NCBI RefSeq assembly: GCF_900129635.1
Contig: NZ_FSRB01000001.1
Location: forward strand, 3,139,501 to 3,203,500
Direction of reading: 5' to 3'
From: Singulisphaera sp. GP187
GTDB taxonomy: Bacteria; Planctomycetota; Planctomycetia; Isosphaerales; Isosphaeraceae
Length of the DNA: 64,000 nucleotides
Shown here: positions 42,806 to 53,157 of the stretch, in pieces
Layout of the letters: each line of letters begins with the position of its first letter
Position numbering within the stretch: position 1 is the first letter of the stretch
The notes under the pieces: model-generated
What the model was told of the DNA's origin: nothing
The model's database searches: none
What the model saw: the letters and a program-made list of their open reading frames with translations, nothing else
Position numbers and translations under genes: made by a program

Positions 42806-45334
42806 TCAGGATCCTTTCGACTCGGTCGCGGGCGGCGAGCCGCCGCCCACGCCGGCCAGGTCCTTCGACTCGTTTTTGGTCGTGGCATCGAACTTGAGCT
42901 TCTTCGACTCATCGTCACCCTCGAGGATGACGGTGATCGTGTCCTTGCCCTTGAACGTACCGCGAAGGATCTCTTCGCTGAGCGGATCCTCGATGTAGTT
43001 CTCGATCGACCGCCGCAACGGACGCGCCCCGTAGTCGGGGTTGTATCCCTTGACGATCAAGTAGTCCTTGGCCTCGTCGGTGAGCACGAGCGCCAGACCG
43101 CGATCGGCCAGCCGGCTGCGGACCTTGGCCAGCTCGATGTCGACGATCTGCTTGAGGTTGTCCTTGTTCAGCGAGTGGAACACGATGACGTCGTCGAGTC
43201 GGTTGAGGAACTCGGGACGGAAGTACTTCTCGATGGCCACCTTGAGCCGATCCTTCATGGTCTCGTAGGTGGCGGCGTCGTCGCGGCCACGGTCGAACCC
43301 GAAGATATTGGTCGTCGAGGTCGCTTCGGCCCCGGCGTTGGTGGTCATGATGATGATCGTGTTCTTGAAGTCGACGTTGCGGCCAAAGCTGTCGGTCAGC
43401 CGGCCCTCTTCCATGATCTGGAGGAGCATGTTGTAAACGTCGGGGTGCGCCTTCTCGATCTCGTCGAGCAAGACCACCGCGTAGGGGCGGCGGCGGATCT
43501 TCTCGGTGAGCTGGCCCCCCTCTTCGTAGCCGACGTAGCCCGGAGGGGCGCCGATCAGCCGCGAAACGTTGTGCTTCTCCATGTATTCCGACATGTCGAT
43601 CTGAATCAAGGCGTCGGAATCACCGAACATGAACTCGGCAAGCGCCTTGGCGAGCAAGGTCTTACCGACACCGGTCGGCCCGGCGAAGATGAAGCAGCCG
43701 ATCGGCCGTTTCGGATCCTTCAAGCCGGACCGGCTGCGGCGCACCGCCTGGCTGATCCGCTTGATCGCCTCGGTCTGGGAGATGACCTTCTTCTGGATCT
43801 CCTCTTCCATGCGGAGGAGCCGGCCGGTTTCCTCGGCCTCAAGCCGCGTGAGCGGGATCCCGGTCATCTTGCTGATGACCTCGGCGACGACTTCTTCGTC
43901 GACCGTCCCGTCCACTTCCTTGGAGCGCTCGCGCCACTCGCGATTGATCGTCTCTTTCTTCTTCTTGAGCTTGTCGGCCTGGTCGCGGAGGGCGGCGGCG
44001 CGCTCGAAGTCTTGGTTGGCGACCGCCTCTTCCTTGTCCTGGTTGAGCCGTTCGATCTGGTCGTCGAGCTCCTTGAGGTCCGGGGGCCGGGTCATCGCCT
44101 TGAGGCGGACGCGGGCACCGGCCTCGTCGACGACGTCGATGGCCTTATCCGGCAGGCAACGGCCGGTGATGTACCGGTCGGAGAGCTCGATCGACGCCTC
44201 GAGGGCCTCGTCGGTGATCTGGACGCGGTGGTGCGCCTCGTAGCGGTCGCGGAGACCGCGGAGGATCTCCAACGCCTCGCTCTTGGACGGCGGCTCGACG
44301 ATGATCGTCTGGAAGCGGCGCTCCAGCGCACCGTCCTTCTCGATGTACTTGCGGTACTCGTCGAGCGTCGTCGCGCCGATGCACTGGACCTCGCCGCGGG
44401 CCAGCGCCGGTTTCAGGACGTTGGACGCGTCGATGGCCCCCTCGGCGCCGCCGGCACCGACCAGGGTGTGCAACTCGTCGATGAACAAGATCGTATTCTT
44501 GGCGCGACGGACCTCGTTCATGACCGCCTTGATGCGCTCTTCGAACTGGCCGCGGTACTTGGTACCGGCCACCATCATGGCCAGGTCGAGGACCACGATC
44601 CGTCGATCACGCAGCAACTCGGGGACGTTGCCGTCGATGATCATCTGCGCGAGGCCTTCGACGATCGCCGTCTTGCCAACACCGGCCTCACCAAGGAGGA
44701 CGGGGTTGTTCTTCTGGCGTCGCGAGAGGATCTGGACCACCCGCTCGATTTCATTTTGGCGACCGATGACCGGATCCAGCTTCCCTTGCCGGGCTAGATC
44801 GGTCAGGTCGCGGCCAAACGAATCCAAGGCCGGAGTCTTGGATTTACTGCCTTTTGCGCCTGCGGCGCGTTCCCCTTCACCGCCGCCAGCGTCCATCCCG
44901 TGACCGAGCAAGTTGAGCACCTCCTCGCGCACTTCGTCCAGCTTCAGGTTCAAGTTCATCAGAACTTGAGCGGCCACACCCTCCTGCTCGCGCAACAGGC
45001 CAAGCAGTAAGTGTTCGGTCCCCACGTAATTATGATTCAGGTTGCGAGCTTCTTCGATCGCGTACTCGATGACCTTCTTGGCCCGAGGCGTCTGGGGCAG
45101 CTTGCCCATCGTGACCATGTCCGGTCCAGCCTGAACGATTTTCTCGACCTCATTGCGAATCTTTCTGAGGTCGACATCCAGGTTTTTCAGGACATTCGCG
45201 GCAACGCCGCTGCCCTCCTTGATCAGGCCGAGCAGGACGTGTTCTGTGCCGACGTACTCGTGGTTAAAGCGCTGCGCCTCCTGGTTCGCAAGCTGCATCA
45301 CCTTGCGGGCACGATCGGTGAAGCGTTCATACAT
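42806..45334 (-). CDS. clpC: ATP-dependent Clp protease ATPase subunit ClpC
   Basis: This 842-residue Hsp100 unfoldase feeds substrates to ClpP. The N-terminal domain has two Clp repeats ([17 protein letters not shown]..., [20 protein letters not shown]). AAA-1 has Walker [10 protein letters not shown], and the UVR/middle domain has [20 protein letters not shown]-2 has GPTGVGKT and the tip sequence [13 protein letters not shown]. The ClpP-contact loop and the C-terminal D2 small domain ([27 protein letters not shown]) are intact. Neither ctsR nor mcsA/mcsB is adjacent, unlike in Firmicutes, so regulation differs. A strong terminator follows. Confidence 0.96.
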   Translation of the reverse strand: MYERFTDRARKVMQLANQEAQRFNHEYVGTEHVLLGLIKEGSGVAANVLKNLDVDLRKIRNEVEKIVQAGPDMVTMGKLPQTPRAKKVIEYAIEEARNLNHNYVGTEHLLLGLLREQEGVAAQVLMNLNLKLDEVREEVLNLLGHGMDAGGGEGERAAGAKGSKSKTPALDSFGRDLTDLARQGKLDPVIGRQNEIERVVQILSRRQKNNPVLLGEAGVGKTAIVEGLAQMIIDGNVPELLRDRRIVVLDLAMMVAGTKYRGQFEERIKAVMNEVRRAKNTILFIDELHTLVGAGGAEGAIDASNVLKPALARGEVQCIGATTLDEYRKYIEKDGALERRFQTIIVEPPSKSEALEILRGLRDRYEAHHRVQITDEALEASIELSDRYITGRCLPDKAIDVVDEAGARVRLKAMTRPPDLKELDDQIERLNQDKEEAVANQDFERAAALRDQADKLKKKKETINREWRERSKEVDGTVDEEVVAEVISKMTGIPLTRLEAEETGRLLRMEEEIQKKVISQTEAIKRISQAVRRSRSGLKDPKRPIGCFIFAGPTGVGKTLLAKALAEFMFGDSDALIQIDMSEYMEKHNVSRLIGAPPGYVGYEEGGQLTEKIRRRPYAVVLLDEIEKAHPDVYNMLLQIMEEGRLTDSFGRNVDFKNTIIIMTTNAGAEATSTTNIFGFDRGRDDAATYETMKDRLKVAIEKYFRPEFLNRLDDVIVFHSLNKDNLKQIVDIELAKVRSRLADRGLALVLTDEAKDYLIVKGYNPDYGARPLRRSIENYIEDPLSEEILRGTFKGKDTITVILEGDDESKKLKFDATTKNESKDLAGVGGGSPPATESKGS

Positions 45335-45703
45335 GCGGTCGACTCCGACGGTTCTACCGGGACACCCCGGTTCAGGGCCTGCTCAAAACGTCCCGAGCAA
45401 TAATACGGACCAAGGGTGTCAAACGTTCATCAAGCAGGTCAGCCCAATCCACGCGACGCCATTCCATCCCGGCCCGTCTCGCAACGGTTCCGAGGGGTGG
45501 TCTGACCACCCGTTAGCGCCGCGCTTTACCTCCGAACTCCGCCGGTGGCTCACTCCATTATAGATGGCCTGGGCATCGACTCCGAAAAAAAAGGCACAAA
45601 GAGCCGGGATCGACGACTCGGGCTCCGATCACGAATCCCGTTCTCCGCCTACCGTTGACCAAGGAACCATGAGCGAGACCATGCCGTCAACAAGGCCCCG
45701 AAC
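45335..45703. other. clpC upstream region, no gene seen
   Basis: About 370 bp separate clpC from the downstream end of the TPR membrane gene. I looked for a CIRCE inverted repeat and found none. No promoter could be fixed. Confidence 0.35.
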
Positions 45704-46237
45704 TCACGAGGAGGATCCCTCGCCGATTCGGGTCAAGGACTGCTGAATTTCCCAACGCCATTTGGCCCCCCCCTCGAGCTCGAGACACTGACGGAATGCC
45801 CGCCGGGCCAAGACGGGCTGCTCCACCCGGACGTAGAGCGTTCCGAGCTGCATGAACGTGTCGGCGTCCGTCTCATCCATGGACAAGATCCGCTCGTAAC
45901 GTCTCCGCGCCTCATTCCAATGTCCCTGCAGATAGTATTCCATCGCTTCGCGAAACAGATGGTCGATCTCGGCACGATGCCGTTCCGGATGGCACAGCCA
46001 GACCCACCAAAGCGTGTATCCTAAACTCGTCAGCCAGTGGCAAATCGCCAAGGCCGCGAAGAAATCGGGCCAACCCGACGCGAACGACTCGGTCCAAATG
46101 AACCGGGCCACCATCGCGAAGTTCAAGATCGCCGCAAACGTAATGCCCAGGATCAGCCCCAGAACTTCTTGTCCTGACCACACTTGGGGCATTCCCGGCC
46201 AAACGCTCAGAGCCGCGATCCAAAGACGCCTGGGCAA
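45704..46237 (-). CDS. Membrane protein with C-terminal TPR domain (177 aa)
   Basis: The first half has membrane segments (about residues 24-46 and 57-82, with WW/WL-rich stretches). The second half holds two TPR hairpins (AMEYYLQGHWNEARRRYERILSMD and TFMQLGTLYVRVEQPVLARRAFRQCLEL). Small membrane-TPR proteins of this layout are common in Planctomycetes. The function is unknown. Confidence 0.7.
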   Translation of the reverse strand: MPRRLWIAALSVWPGMPQVWSGQEVLGLILGITFAAILNFAMVARFIWTESFASGWPDFFAALAICHWLTSLGYTLWWVWLCHPERHRAEIDHLFREAMEYYLQGHWNEARRRYERILSMDETDADTFMQLGTLYVRVEQPVLARRAFRQCLELEGGAKWRWEIQQSLTRIGEGSSS

Positions 46238-46464
46238 CGTTTGGCTCCTTCCAAAACGATCAGGCGAATGTCCTTATTCCACACTCCGGATTGTAATCAA
46301 CGCTCCGGGGGGAATCAAGCTTACGAGGATTGACGACCCAGCGGCAGCACACCCGAACGGCGTACTCATCGCAGTTTCGCCATCCTGCTCGATCATCCGA
46401 AAAAAAGAGCCGAGGCAACCCCTTGAGCGACTCGCTCGAAGCCGGAGCGGTGAGGAGGTGCGGC

Positions 46465-47754
46465 TCAGCGCAGAATCCGCTCGCGCATGCGGCGGCCAAG
46501 GTCACGCAGTCGCTCGCGTTCGGCCCCTCGACCGCCGGAGGCTCCCGATTGGCCCAGTAACCCGGGAGCGACGGAGAGTTGCATCGCCTGCAAGGTGCCG
46601 CGGACCCGGAGTGCGGAGAGGTCGCGGGTATCGATCGACAGTTCGCCGAGCAGCTCACGGGCCTGATCGGGAAGTCGGTCGGTGAGACTATCGGAGCGAA
46701 CCTGGTAGTCGAGTTTACCGTCGAAGTCGGTCCAACCAGCCATAACGATCGGCAGATTCGCAATCTCGAGGGTCAGGTTGTCCGTCGCGACGCGGCCCCG
46801 TTGAATCGTGAAGTCGCTCTTTACGGAACCGACTTGCACCGTGTCCGGCAGGTCGATCAAATTTTTGAGTTCCACAAAGAAGCGCGACCGTTCGAGGGCG
46901 ATCGAATCGACGAGGATGCTCCCCTGCCCCGTCAATGAACGTTGCAGGGATTCATGGGTTGCCCCTTGCCCCTTCACATAGAGGTTGGCGTCGAGCCGAC
47001 CGTCCATGGCGCCGACATCGGTCGTGCCGGCGAGGATCGGGAGCAAGTAAACCAGGGTATTCGACCCCTGGTCGAGCTCGACGTTATGGGCGCGAATCCG
47101 CGATTCGAAGACAGGCTCCTTCGTGGTGCGGTCGAGCGCGAGGGCCAACTCGAGGATCCCGCCGTTGAGACTGCCTTGGAGGTGCTGAATGTTCAACTGT
47201 CGCCCTTGCCAGGCGACATGCCCCTGAATCTTGGTCAGGTTCAGATGGGTCCGGCTCGGTTCGTCGATAATCGTGATCTGCCCATCGCAAAGCAGGATGT
47301 CGAGCGCCGCGGGGGCTTCGGTGGAGTCGACCGCCGAGGACCGTGGCTTGGTCGGTGCCCGCATCAGCAGGTCCGCCAGCTCCAACGTGCCGTCGTCGCG
47401 GCGGAGCACCCGCAAGGCGAGGCCGCTCACCTCGATCTTGCTCGGTTCCAGATGCCCGGCCAGGAGCTGAAGCACGCTGACGTCGATCCGGGCCGAGGCC
47501 GCCTTGAACCATGGGTCCGTGGTGGATCCGGTGGTGCCAATCTCCAGGTCACGGAGATAGACCCCTCCACACACGCCCAGCTTCAGGCCACCCAGGCGGA
47601 TCGGCCGACCGGTCTCTTCCTCGATCAGAGCCAGGATTCGCGTCCGGGCCCATTCGGTGGGCGTGACCGCCAGGACGGTGGCCCAAAACAGCGGGGGAAT
47701 CAAGAGAAAGGCCAGCGGGACCAGCCTCCGCAGGCGGACGCGACTGCGCTTCAT
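46465..47754 (-). CDS. AsmA-like envelope protein (429 aa)
   Basis: A start at 47754 (MKRSRVRLRRLVPLAFLLIPPLFW) gives an N-terminal membrane anchor. It is followed by ARTRILALIEEETGRPIRLGGLKL, the usual AsmA/chorein-type N-terminus. The C-terminal half has the AsmA-like repeat pattern DGRLDANLYVKGQGATHESLQRSLTGQGSILV and LTLEIANLPIVMAGWTDFDGKLDYQV. Family members form beta-sheet grooves that bridge inner and outer membranes for lipid transfer. The frame is open further upstream to 47946, but those residues lack family features. Confidence 0.8.
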   Translation of the reverse strand: MKRSRVRLRRLVPLAFLLIPPLFWATVLAVTPTEWARTRILALIEEETGRPIRLGGLKLGVCGGVYLRDLEIGTTGSTTDPWFKAASARIDVSVLQLLAGHLEPSKIEVSGLALRVLRRDDGTLELADLLMRAPTKPRSSAVDSTEAPAALDILLCDGQITIIDEPSRTHLNLTKIQGHVAWQGRQLNIQHLQGSLNGGILELALALDRTTKEPVFESRIRAHNVELDQGSNTLVYLLPILAGTTDVGAMDGRLDANLYVKGQGATHESLQRSLTGQGSILVDSIALERSRFFVELKNLIDLPDTVQVGSVKSDFTIQRGRVATDNLTLEIANLPIVMAGWTDFDGKLDYQVRSDSLTDRLPDQARELLGELSIDTRDLSALRVRGTLQAMQLSVAPGLLGQSGASGGRGAERERLRDLGRRMRERILR

Positions 47755-48058
47755 GGGGCAATCCTCCCTTGATCTCCCGGAGTGTTCGTGCCGGGCGGAA
47801 TGATAGTTCCGGAACGCTCCCGACCCAACGGCCAGGGTTCTCCGCACCACTCCGATTCTCAGGCCGACAGGCGAGGGACCATAACCCAAGTGGGGGAACC
47901 CGGCAATCGCAGTTTGCCGCTTCGAGGGGAAGCGCGAGTCGGCCATTGTATGGTGAGGACCGACCGGTTAGACCAAGAGAATCGGCCAGGCGGATGCCCT
48001 CGCTCCCAATCCGCGGCGGTTCTTTCGCTTTTCTTCTTTGGATCAACGGAGTTCGACG
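47755..48058. other. Divergent spacer between AsmA-like and PHP genes
   Basis: About 300 bp, probably holding both promoters. No small gene or clear boxes were seen. Confidence 0.35.
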
Positions 48059-50371
48059 ATGTCGCTTCTCTCCGTTTGGCGTCGCTCCCGCCCCCTGGGT
48101 TCGCTCCTGATCCTCCTCGCCGGAACGGTCGCGCCGACCCGCGCCGACCCGTTGCCCCGGGTGGACGAGGTCGAATTCCAGCCCCTCTCCGCGCAAGTCC
48201 GCCGGATCGTTGAAGCTTTTGACCTGTTGGGGCAGCCGCTCCCTCCCGGGCTTAAAGCCCAGTTGGAACGCGTGCTCAATGGTTCCGACCAGGCCCAGGC
48301 GATTCGCGAGATCCAGGAGATCCTTGACCCACTCTGCCTGCTCGGCGTCACCATCAACCCGGAGAGCCGAGTCAAGGCCACGCGAGGTCCCGCCACCGCC
48401 AACCTGGTCCAGCACGGCTGGCGCGTTTTCCTGGTCAAGGTCCAGAACGAGGCGGGCGTGACCGCTCCCCTCAAGGCGCAGAGCCCGAACGCCGCCCCCG
48501 TGTACCGGCGATCGTCGGGCAAACCCGACCCGAAGCCCTCGGTCGCTCCGGCCGACGTCGTTCAGCGCTGGCTCGATTTCGCCATGTTCGAGGATCGGCC
48601 AATGCTCCGGCCCCTCTCGGGCTTGGCGCTGGAGTATCGTGTGCTCCAGATCGCGAGTCGCGACTCCGGCCGCCGCGAGGCCAAGCTCCGGTTCGACGTC
48701 GGGCAGGGGTCGCAGGATCTCGGCCTTCGTAGCGACCTCGACATCCTTTTCCAGTGCGCGCCTGCGGTGCCGGTGACCCTGGACGTCCAGGACGATCACG
48801 ACAGCGATGACGGCCGGCCGGTCACTGCCTCGTTCCTGTTCCGCGACGCGCAGGGACGCGTCTATCCGTCACAGACCCGCCGGCTGGCACCTGACTTCTT
48901 CTTCCACCCGCAAGTCTACCGCCAGTCGGGCGAAACCGTCCTGCTGGCGCCGGGGACCTATTCGGTCGAAGTCAGCCGCGGTCCCGAGTACCTGACGCTC
49001 AAAAAGTCGATCACAGTCCCTCACGCGGAGTCGCACCGCGAGTCGTTTCCACTCAAGCGGTGGGCGCACCTCGCCAAATTGAACTGGTTCTCGGGAGACC
49101 ACCACATTCATGCGGCCGGTTGCAGCCACTACGAGAGCCCAACCGAGGGGGTCGGCCCCGAGTCGATGATGCGGCAGATCCTGGGTGAAGACCTCAACGT
49201 CGGATGCGTCTTGAGCTGGGGGCCGTGCTGGTACGCTCAGAAGGCAAACTTCGATGGCAAACTCCACCCGCTCTCGACCCCCGACCACCTGATGCGCTAT
49301 GATATCGAAGTCTCTGGGTTCCCTTCGTCGCACGCCGGCCATCTCTGTCTGTTGCGACTGAAGGAGGACGACTATCCCAACACCACCCGAATCGAAGAGT
49401 GGCCGAGCTGGGACCTACCGGTGCTGATCTGGGGAAAGACTCAAGGGGGTGTCGTCGGCTTCTCCCACTCGGGCTGGGGCTTGCGGACGGCCGACGGCAA
49501 ACTTCCCTCCTACGACGTCCCTCCGTTCGACGGCATCGGGGCGAACGAATACATCGTGGATGTCGTCCACGACGCAGTCGACTTCCTTTCCGCCGTCGAC
49601 ACGCCCGCCCCCTGGGAGCTCAATATCTGGTACCACACGCTCAACTGCGGCTACCGAGTCCCGATCAGCGGCGAGACCGACTTCCCCTGCATCTACGACG
49701 CGCGTGTCGGCCTCGGTCGCGCTTACGTCAAGCTCGCCGACGGCAAACTCGACTTCGACCGCTGGGTTGACGGGATCAAGCTCGGCCGCTCCTACGTCTC
49801 GGACGGCAAGAGCCACCTGGTCGACTTCCGGGTGGATGACGTCGCCGTGGGCGAGTCGGGAAGTGAGCGACCGCTGACAAAACCAGGGACGGTCAAGGTG
49901 TCGGCCCGGGTGGCCGCCTACCTCGAGCCCACGCTCACCCCCGCGCTCGAGGCCCTGCGGAGCAAGCCGCTCGACGTGCAACCGTACTGGGACGTCGAAC
50001 GCGCCCGGATCGGGGCGGGGCGAACCGTCCCCGTGGAGGTCGTCGTCAACGGCCTTCCCGTCGCCCGGACGGAAATCGTGGCCGACGGATCGTTCCGGGA
50101 CGTCTCATTCGACGTCGCGATCGAACGATCGAGTTGGATTGCGCTGCGGATTTATCCGACCTCGCACACGAACCCAGTGTTCGTCCCGGTCGGCGGCAAG
50201 CCCATCCGCGCATCGAAGAAATCGGCCGAATGGTGCCTCAAAAGCGTCGATCAGTGCTGGTCGCGGAAAGAGCGAGCGATCCGGGCCAACGAACGCGAGG
50301 CGGCCACCGCGGCTTATGACAAGGCGCGTCGCGCCTACAAGGCGATCTTGGCGGAGGCGGTCGAAGACTGA
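48059..50371 (+). CDS. CehA/McbA-type PHP-domain metallohydrolase, secreted
   Basis: ATG 48059 is preceded by CGGAG and begins a signal peptide (LGSLLILLAGTVAPTRA). The 770-residue protein carries a helical N-terminal region, an Ig-like middle, and a PHP metal-dependent domain starting at LNWFSGDHHIHAAG. Likely metal ligands are in GDHHIH, GFSHSGWG and VDVVHDAVD. Family relatives hydrolyse carbamates or phosphoesters, but planctomycete paralogues are uncharacterised. It is first in a run of four plus-strand genes and is followed after 68 bp by an amidohydrolase. The two may act on related amide or ester substrates (inference). Confidence 0.82.
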   Translation: MSLLSVWRRSRPLGSLLILLAGTVAPTRADPLPRVDEVEFQPLSAQVRRIVEAFDLLGQPLPPGLKAQLERVLNGSDQAQAIREIQEILDPLCLLGVTINPESRVKATRGPATANLVQHGWRVFLVKVQNEAGVTAPLKAQSPNAAPVYRRSSGKPDPKPSVAPADVVQRWLDFAMFEDRPMLRPLSGLALEYRVLQIASRDSGRREAKLRFDVGQGSQDLGLRSDLDILFQCAPAVPVTLDVQDDHDSDDGRPVTASFLFRDAQGRVYPSQTRRLAPDFFFHPQVYRQSGETVLLAPGTYSVEVSRGPEYLTLKKSITVPHAESHRESFPLKRWAHLAKLNWFSGDHHIHAAGCSHYESPTEGVGPESMMRQILGEDLNVGCVLSWGPCWYAQKANFDGKLHPLSTPDHLMRYDIEVSGFPSSHAGHLCLLRLKEDDYPNTTRIEEWPSWDLPVLIWGKTQGGVVGFSHSGWGLRTADGKLPSYDVPPFDGIGANEYIVDVVHDAVDFLSAVDTPAPWELNIWYHTLNCGYRVPISGETDFPCIYDARVGLGRAYVKLADGKLDFDRWVDGIKLGRSYVSDGKSHLVDFRVDDVAVGESGSERPLTKPGTVKVSARVAAYLEPTLTPALEALRSKPLDVQPYWDVERARIGAGRTVPVEVVVNGLPVARTEIVADGSFRDVSFDVAIERSSWIALRIYPTSHTNPVFVPVGGKPIRASKKSAEWCLKSVDQCWSRKERAIRANEREAATAAYDKARRAYKAILAEAVED

Positions 50372-50439
50372 GACGGAGTCGCACGCGCCTCTTCGCATCC
50401 GATGACCGTCGGGCACAAGGCCCGTTCCACGAGGATTTC

Positions 50440-52242
50440 ATGAACCTTTCCTTTTCCGGACACCGACCGATCCTTGCGGTGGCGCAGGGACTTCTTCTCA
50501 GCTCAGCCCTGGTTCACACCGCGGGAGCGGAGGCGAGGGCGGCAGCGGCAGACAACGGCAAGCCGGACGCGATCATCCGCAATGCCAAGGTCATCACCGT
50601 CGATCGTGATGACCGAATCGCCGAGGCCGTGGCGCTCAAGGGAAACCGGATCGTGGCGGTCGGCACCAACGCCGAGGTCGACGCCTTGGCGGGGCCGATG
50701 ACGCGAAAGATCGACGCGGGAGGCAAGGCGCTCTTGCCCGGTCTCTACGACAGCCACGTCCACCCGCTCGGCGCGGCGTCGAGCGAGAAGGATCACCCGA
50801 TCCCTTCATTCGCTTCACTCAACGATATCAAGACTTATATTACCGAAAGAGTCAACACCCAAAAAAAGGGCACATGGATCGTCGTGCGCTACGCGTTCCC
50901 GACGCGGCTCCGCGAGCGCCGGTTCCCGACCCGGGCCGAGCTCGACGCAATCGCTCCCGACCATCCGGTGCTCCACCAAGGGGGCCCCGCGGGGGTCGTG
51001 AATTCCAAGGCGCTGACGCTCTCGGGGATCACCCAGGACACGCCCGACCCACCGGCGGGAACGATCGTCAAGGACCCCGAAACGAACGAACCGACGGGCA
51101 TGCTCCGCAATGCCTACTCGGTCCTCAAAGGGCTGCCGCGCGACGCCTATTCCGACGACGGTGAGCCGGACAGCGCACGCGTCAAGGACCTGTTCCGCCG
51201 CTACAACACGCGGGGCCTGACCAGTATCGCCGACCGAGGGGCGAGCGGCCCCGCGCTCCGGCTCTACCGACGGCTCCGCGACGATGGGGAATTGACCGTC
51301 CGGGTCAATGCCACCCGGATCCTCACACCCCCCTTCGAAGATCGCGACAAGATCGTCAAGAAGCTCAACGACCTGGCGGGGTACGCCACCGAGAACGAGC
51401 CCAACGGGCCGAGCGGTGTCGGCGACGATTGGGTCCGGATCGGCCCGATGAAAGTATTCCTTGATGGTGGAATGCTCAACGGTACCGCTGCGATGCGCGA
51501 ACCATGGGGCGTGGGGCCCACTTACCAGATTACCGAACCCGACTACCGCGGCCAGTTGTTCGTCGAACCGAAAATGCTGGCGATCATCGCCGAGGAAGCG
51601 GCGCGGCGGGATTGGCAAATGACCGCGCACGCGGCCGGCGAGGCGGCCATGGATGAACTGCTGCTGGCCTACGACCGGGCCGACCGAACGGTCGGAATCC
51701 GCGGCCGCCGCTGGCTGATCACACACGCCAATTTCACAACGGCCGAGAACCTGCAACGCTGCGTCGACCTCGGTGTCGGTGCCGACATCCAGCCCGCCTG
51801 GCTCGGCCTCGACACTCGCACCCTGCTCGAGGTCCTCGGGCCCAAGCGCATGGCCTGGTTCCACCCATACCGCAAGTGGCTCGACGCCGGCCTGACAATC
51901 GGCGGCGGCAGCGATCATATGATCCGCCTTGATGCCCTAGGAGCCACCAACCCCTGGGACCCTTGGCTCGGAATCTGGATCGCCGTCACCCGCCAGGCTG
52001 AGGGAATCGGCGTCTTCAACCCCGACCAAAAACTGACACGTGCCGAGGCGATCCGGTTCTACACAATCAACAATGCCCGGCTCCACTTCGAGGAGCATCG
52101 CAAAGGCTCCATCGAACCGGGCAAGCTCGCCGACCTCATCCTGGTGGATCGTGACCCCTTGACCTGCCCCGAAAATGACTTGAAGACCACCGAGGTCCTC
52201 TGGACCATGGTCGGCGGCTCGATCGTCTACCAGTCGCGTTGA
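50440..52242 (+). CDS. Amidohydrolase family 3 (YtcJ-like), secreted
   Basis: This 600-residue protein has a signal peptide (residues 1-30, ending TAGA-EARA) and a metal-dependent TIM-barrel hydrolase. Metal-binding candidates are the HVH motif in YDSHVHPLG, the His in TAHAAGEAAMD, the His in LITHANFTT and the Asp in GGGSDHMIR. The N-terminal small beta domain (AIIRNAKVITVDRDDRIAEAVALKGNRIVAVG) and the closing GKLADLILVDRDPL are family standards. It would cleave C-N bonds in N-substituted amides or cyclic ureides; the substrate is not resolved. Confidence 0.88.
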   Translation: MNLSFSGHRPILAVAQGLLLSSALVHTAGAEARAAAADNGKPDAIIRNAKVITVDRDDRIAEAVALKGNRIVAVGTNAEVDALAGPMTRKIDAGGKALLPGLYDSHVHPLGAASSEKDHPIPSFASLNDIKTYITERVNTQKKGTWIVVRYAFPTRLRERRFPTRAELDAIAPDHPVLHQGGPAGVVNSKALTLSGITQDTPDPPAGTIVKDPETNEPTGMLRNAYSVLKGLPRDAYSDDGEPDSARVKDLFRRYNTRGLTSIADRGASGPALRLYRRLRDDGELTVRVNATRILTPPFEDRDKIVKKLNDLAGYATENEPNGPSGVGDDWVRIGPMKVFLDGGMLNGTAAMREPWGVGPTYQITEPDYRGQLFVEPKMLAIIAEEAARRDWQMTAHAAGEAAMDELLLAYDRADRTVGIRGRRWLITHANFTTAENLQRCVDLGVGADIQPAWLGLDTRTLLEVLGPKRMAWFHPYRKWLDAGLTIGGGSDHMIRLDALGATNPWDPWLGIWIAVTRQAEGIGVFNPDQKLTRAEAIRFYTINNARLHFEEHRKGSIEPGKLADLILVDRDPLTCPENDLKTTEVLWTMVGGSIVYQSR

Positions 52243-52347
52243 TTTCTTCCAAGCATGGACGTGAAGCCAACAATAGGGAAGCTTCACTCGCCTCGAAATC
52301 CACCGACTGAGCCGCCGGTTTCTCAATCATTTTTTCGAGACCCGTTG

Positions 52348-53157
52348 ATGTCCGAGCACAATCAGGCGCTGGCTTCCGCCTTCGATGGCCAGGCAGAAAA
52401 GTTCGAATTCGCCCCCGTCCAGAGCGATCCCGCAGCGCTCGCGCGGTTGGTTCGCGAGGCCGACCTGGCGGCGGATTGCCTGGTGCTCGATGCCGGCTGC
52501 GGGCCGGGCCTGGTCGCCGAGGCCTTCCTGAACGCAGGGCATCGTGTCGTCGGGGTCGACCTCTCCACGGAAATGATCGCCCGCGCCCGCCGTCGCTGTG
52601 CAGCCTTCGGCAACCGTGCCCGATTCGAACGGCTGTCCGTCACCGACCCTTCGCTCGGCGGCCCGTTCGACGCGGCCGTCTCGCGTTACGTGCTCCATCA
52701 CGTCGATGACCAGCCAGGGTTCATCGCCCGCCAAGTTGCGCTGCTCCGCCCCGGCGGAATTCTCGTGCTCAGCGATCACACGACCGACCTCGATCCCGAC
52801 CGCTCCGCGCTTCACGAAGAGCTCGAACGCGGCCGCGACAAGACGCACACCCGCAACCTGACGGCAGGCGACCTCGTCGACCTCTTCGGTGAGGCCGGCC
52901 TGATCGACGTCCGGATGGTCGAGGAACGGTTCACGCTCGACTTCGACGAATGGTTTGACCGGGGCACCCCTGCCCTCTCCAAAGCCGACGTGCGAACGCG
53001 ACTGCTCGCCAACCCGGGGATTCGCGGCTTCCACCCCACCCTCATGACCGGCGGAGCGCTCCGGATCGATTGCTTCCGGGCAATCGTGCGCGGGGTCAAA
53101 CCAAGCGCGATCGAGACAACCAACAGTCAAGTGAAAGCGGAAGCGGGGCACGCTTGA
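52348..53157 (+). CDS. Class I SAM-dependent methyltransferase
   Basis: ATG 52348 (MSEHNQALASAFDGQAEKFE) gives 269 residues; the longer frame has a non-family N-terminus. The SAM-binding loop is VLDAGCGPG, followed by VVGVDLSTEMIARARRR (motif II) and the post-I acidic residues. LRPGGILVLSDH is motif III. The overall plan is UbiE-like, and DRSALHEELERGRDKTHTRNLT-type sequence in the lid region resembles small-molecule or quinone methyltransferases. The last codon overlaps the MFS transporter start (TTGA), so the two are cotranslated. Confidence 0.85.
   Translation: MSEHNQALASAFDGQAEKFEFAPVQSDPAALARLVREADLAADCLVLDAGCGPGLVAEAFLNAGHRVVGVDLSTEMIARARRRCAAFGNRARFERLSVTDPSLGGPFDAAVSRYVLHHVDDQPGFIARQVALLRPGGILVLSDHTTDLDPDRSALHEELERGRDKTHTRNLTAGDLVDLFGEAGLIDVRMVEERFTLDFDEWFDRGTPALSKADVRTRLLANPGIRGFHPTLMTGGALRIDCFRAIVRGVKPSAIETTNSQVKAEAGHA

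Noticed and set aside
45335..45703. CIRCE or CtsR operator upstream of clpC
   Set aside because: The TTAGCACTC/GAGTGCTAA repeat was looked for and not found, and no heptad repeat of the CtsR type was seen.
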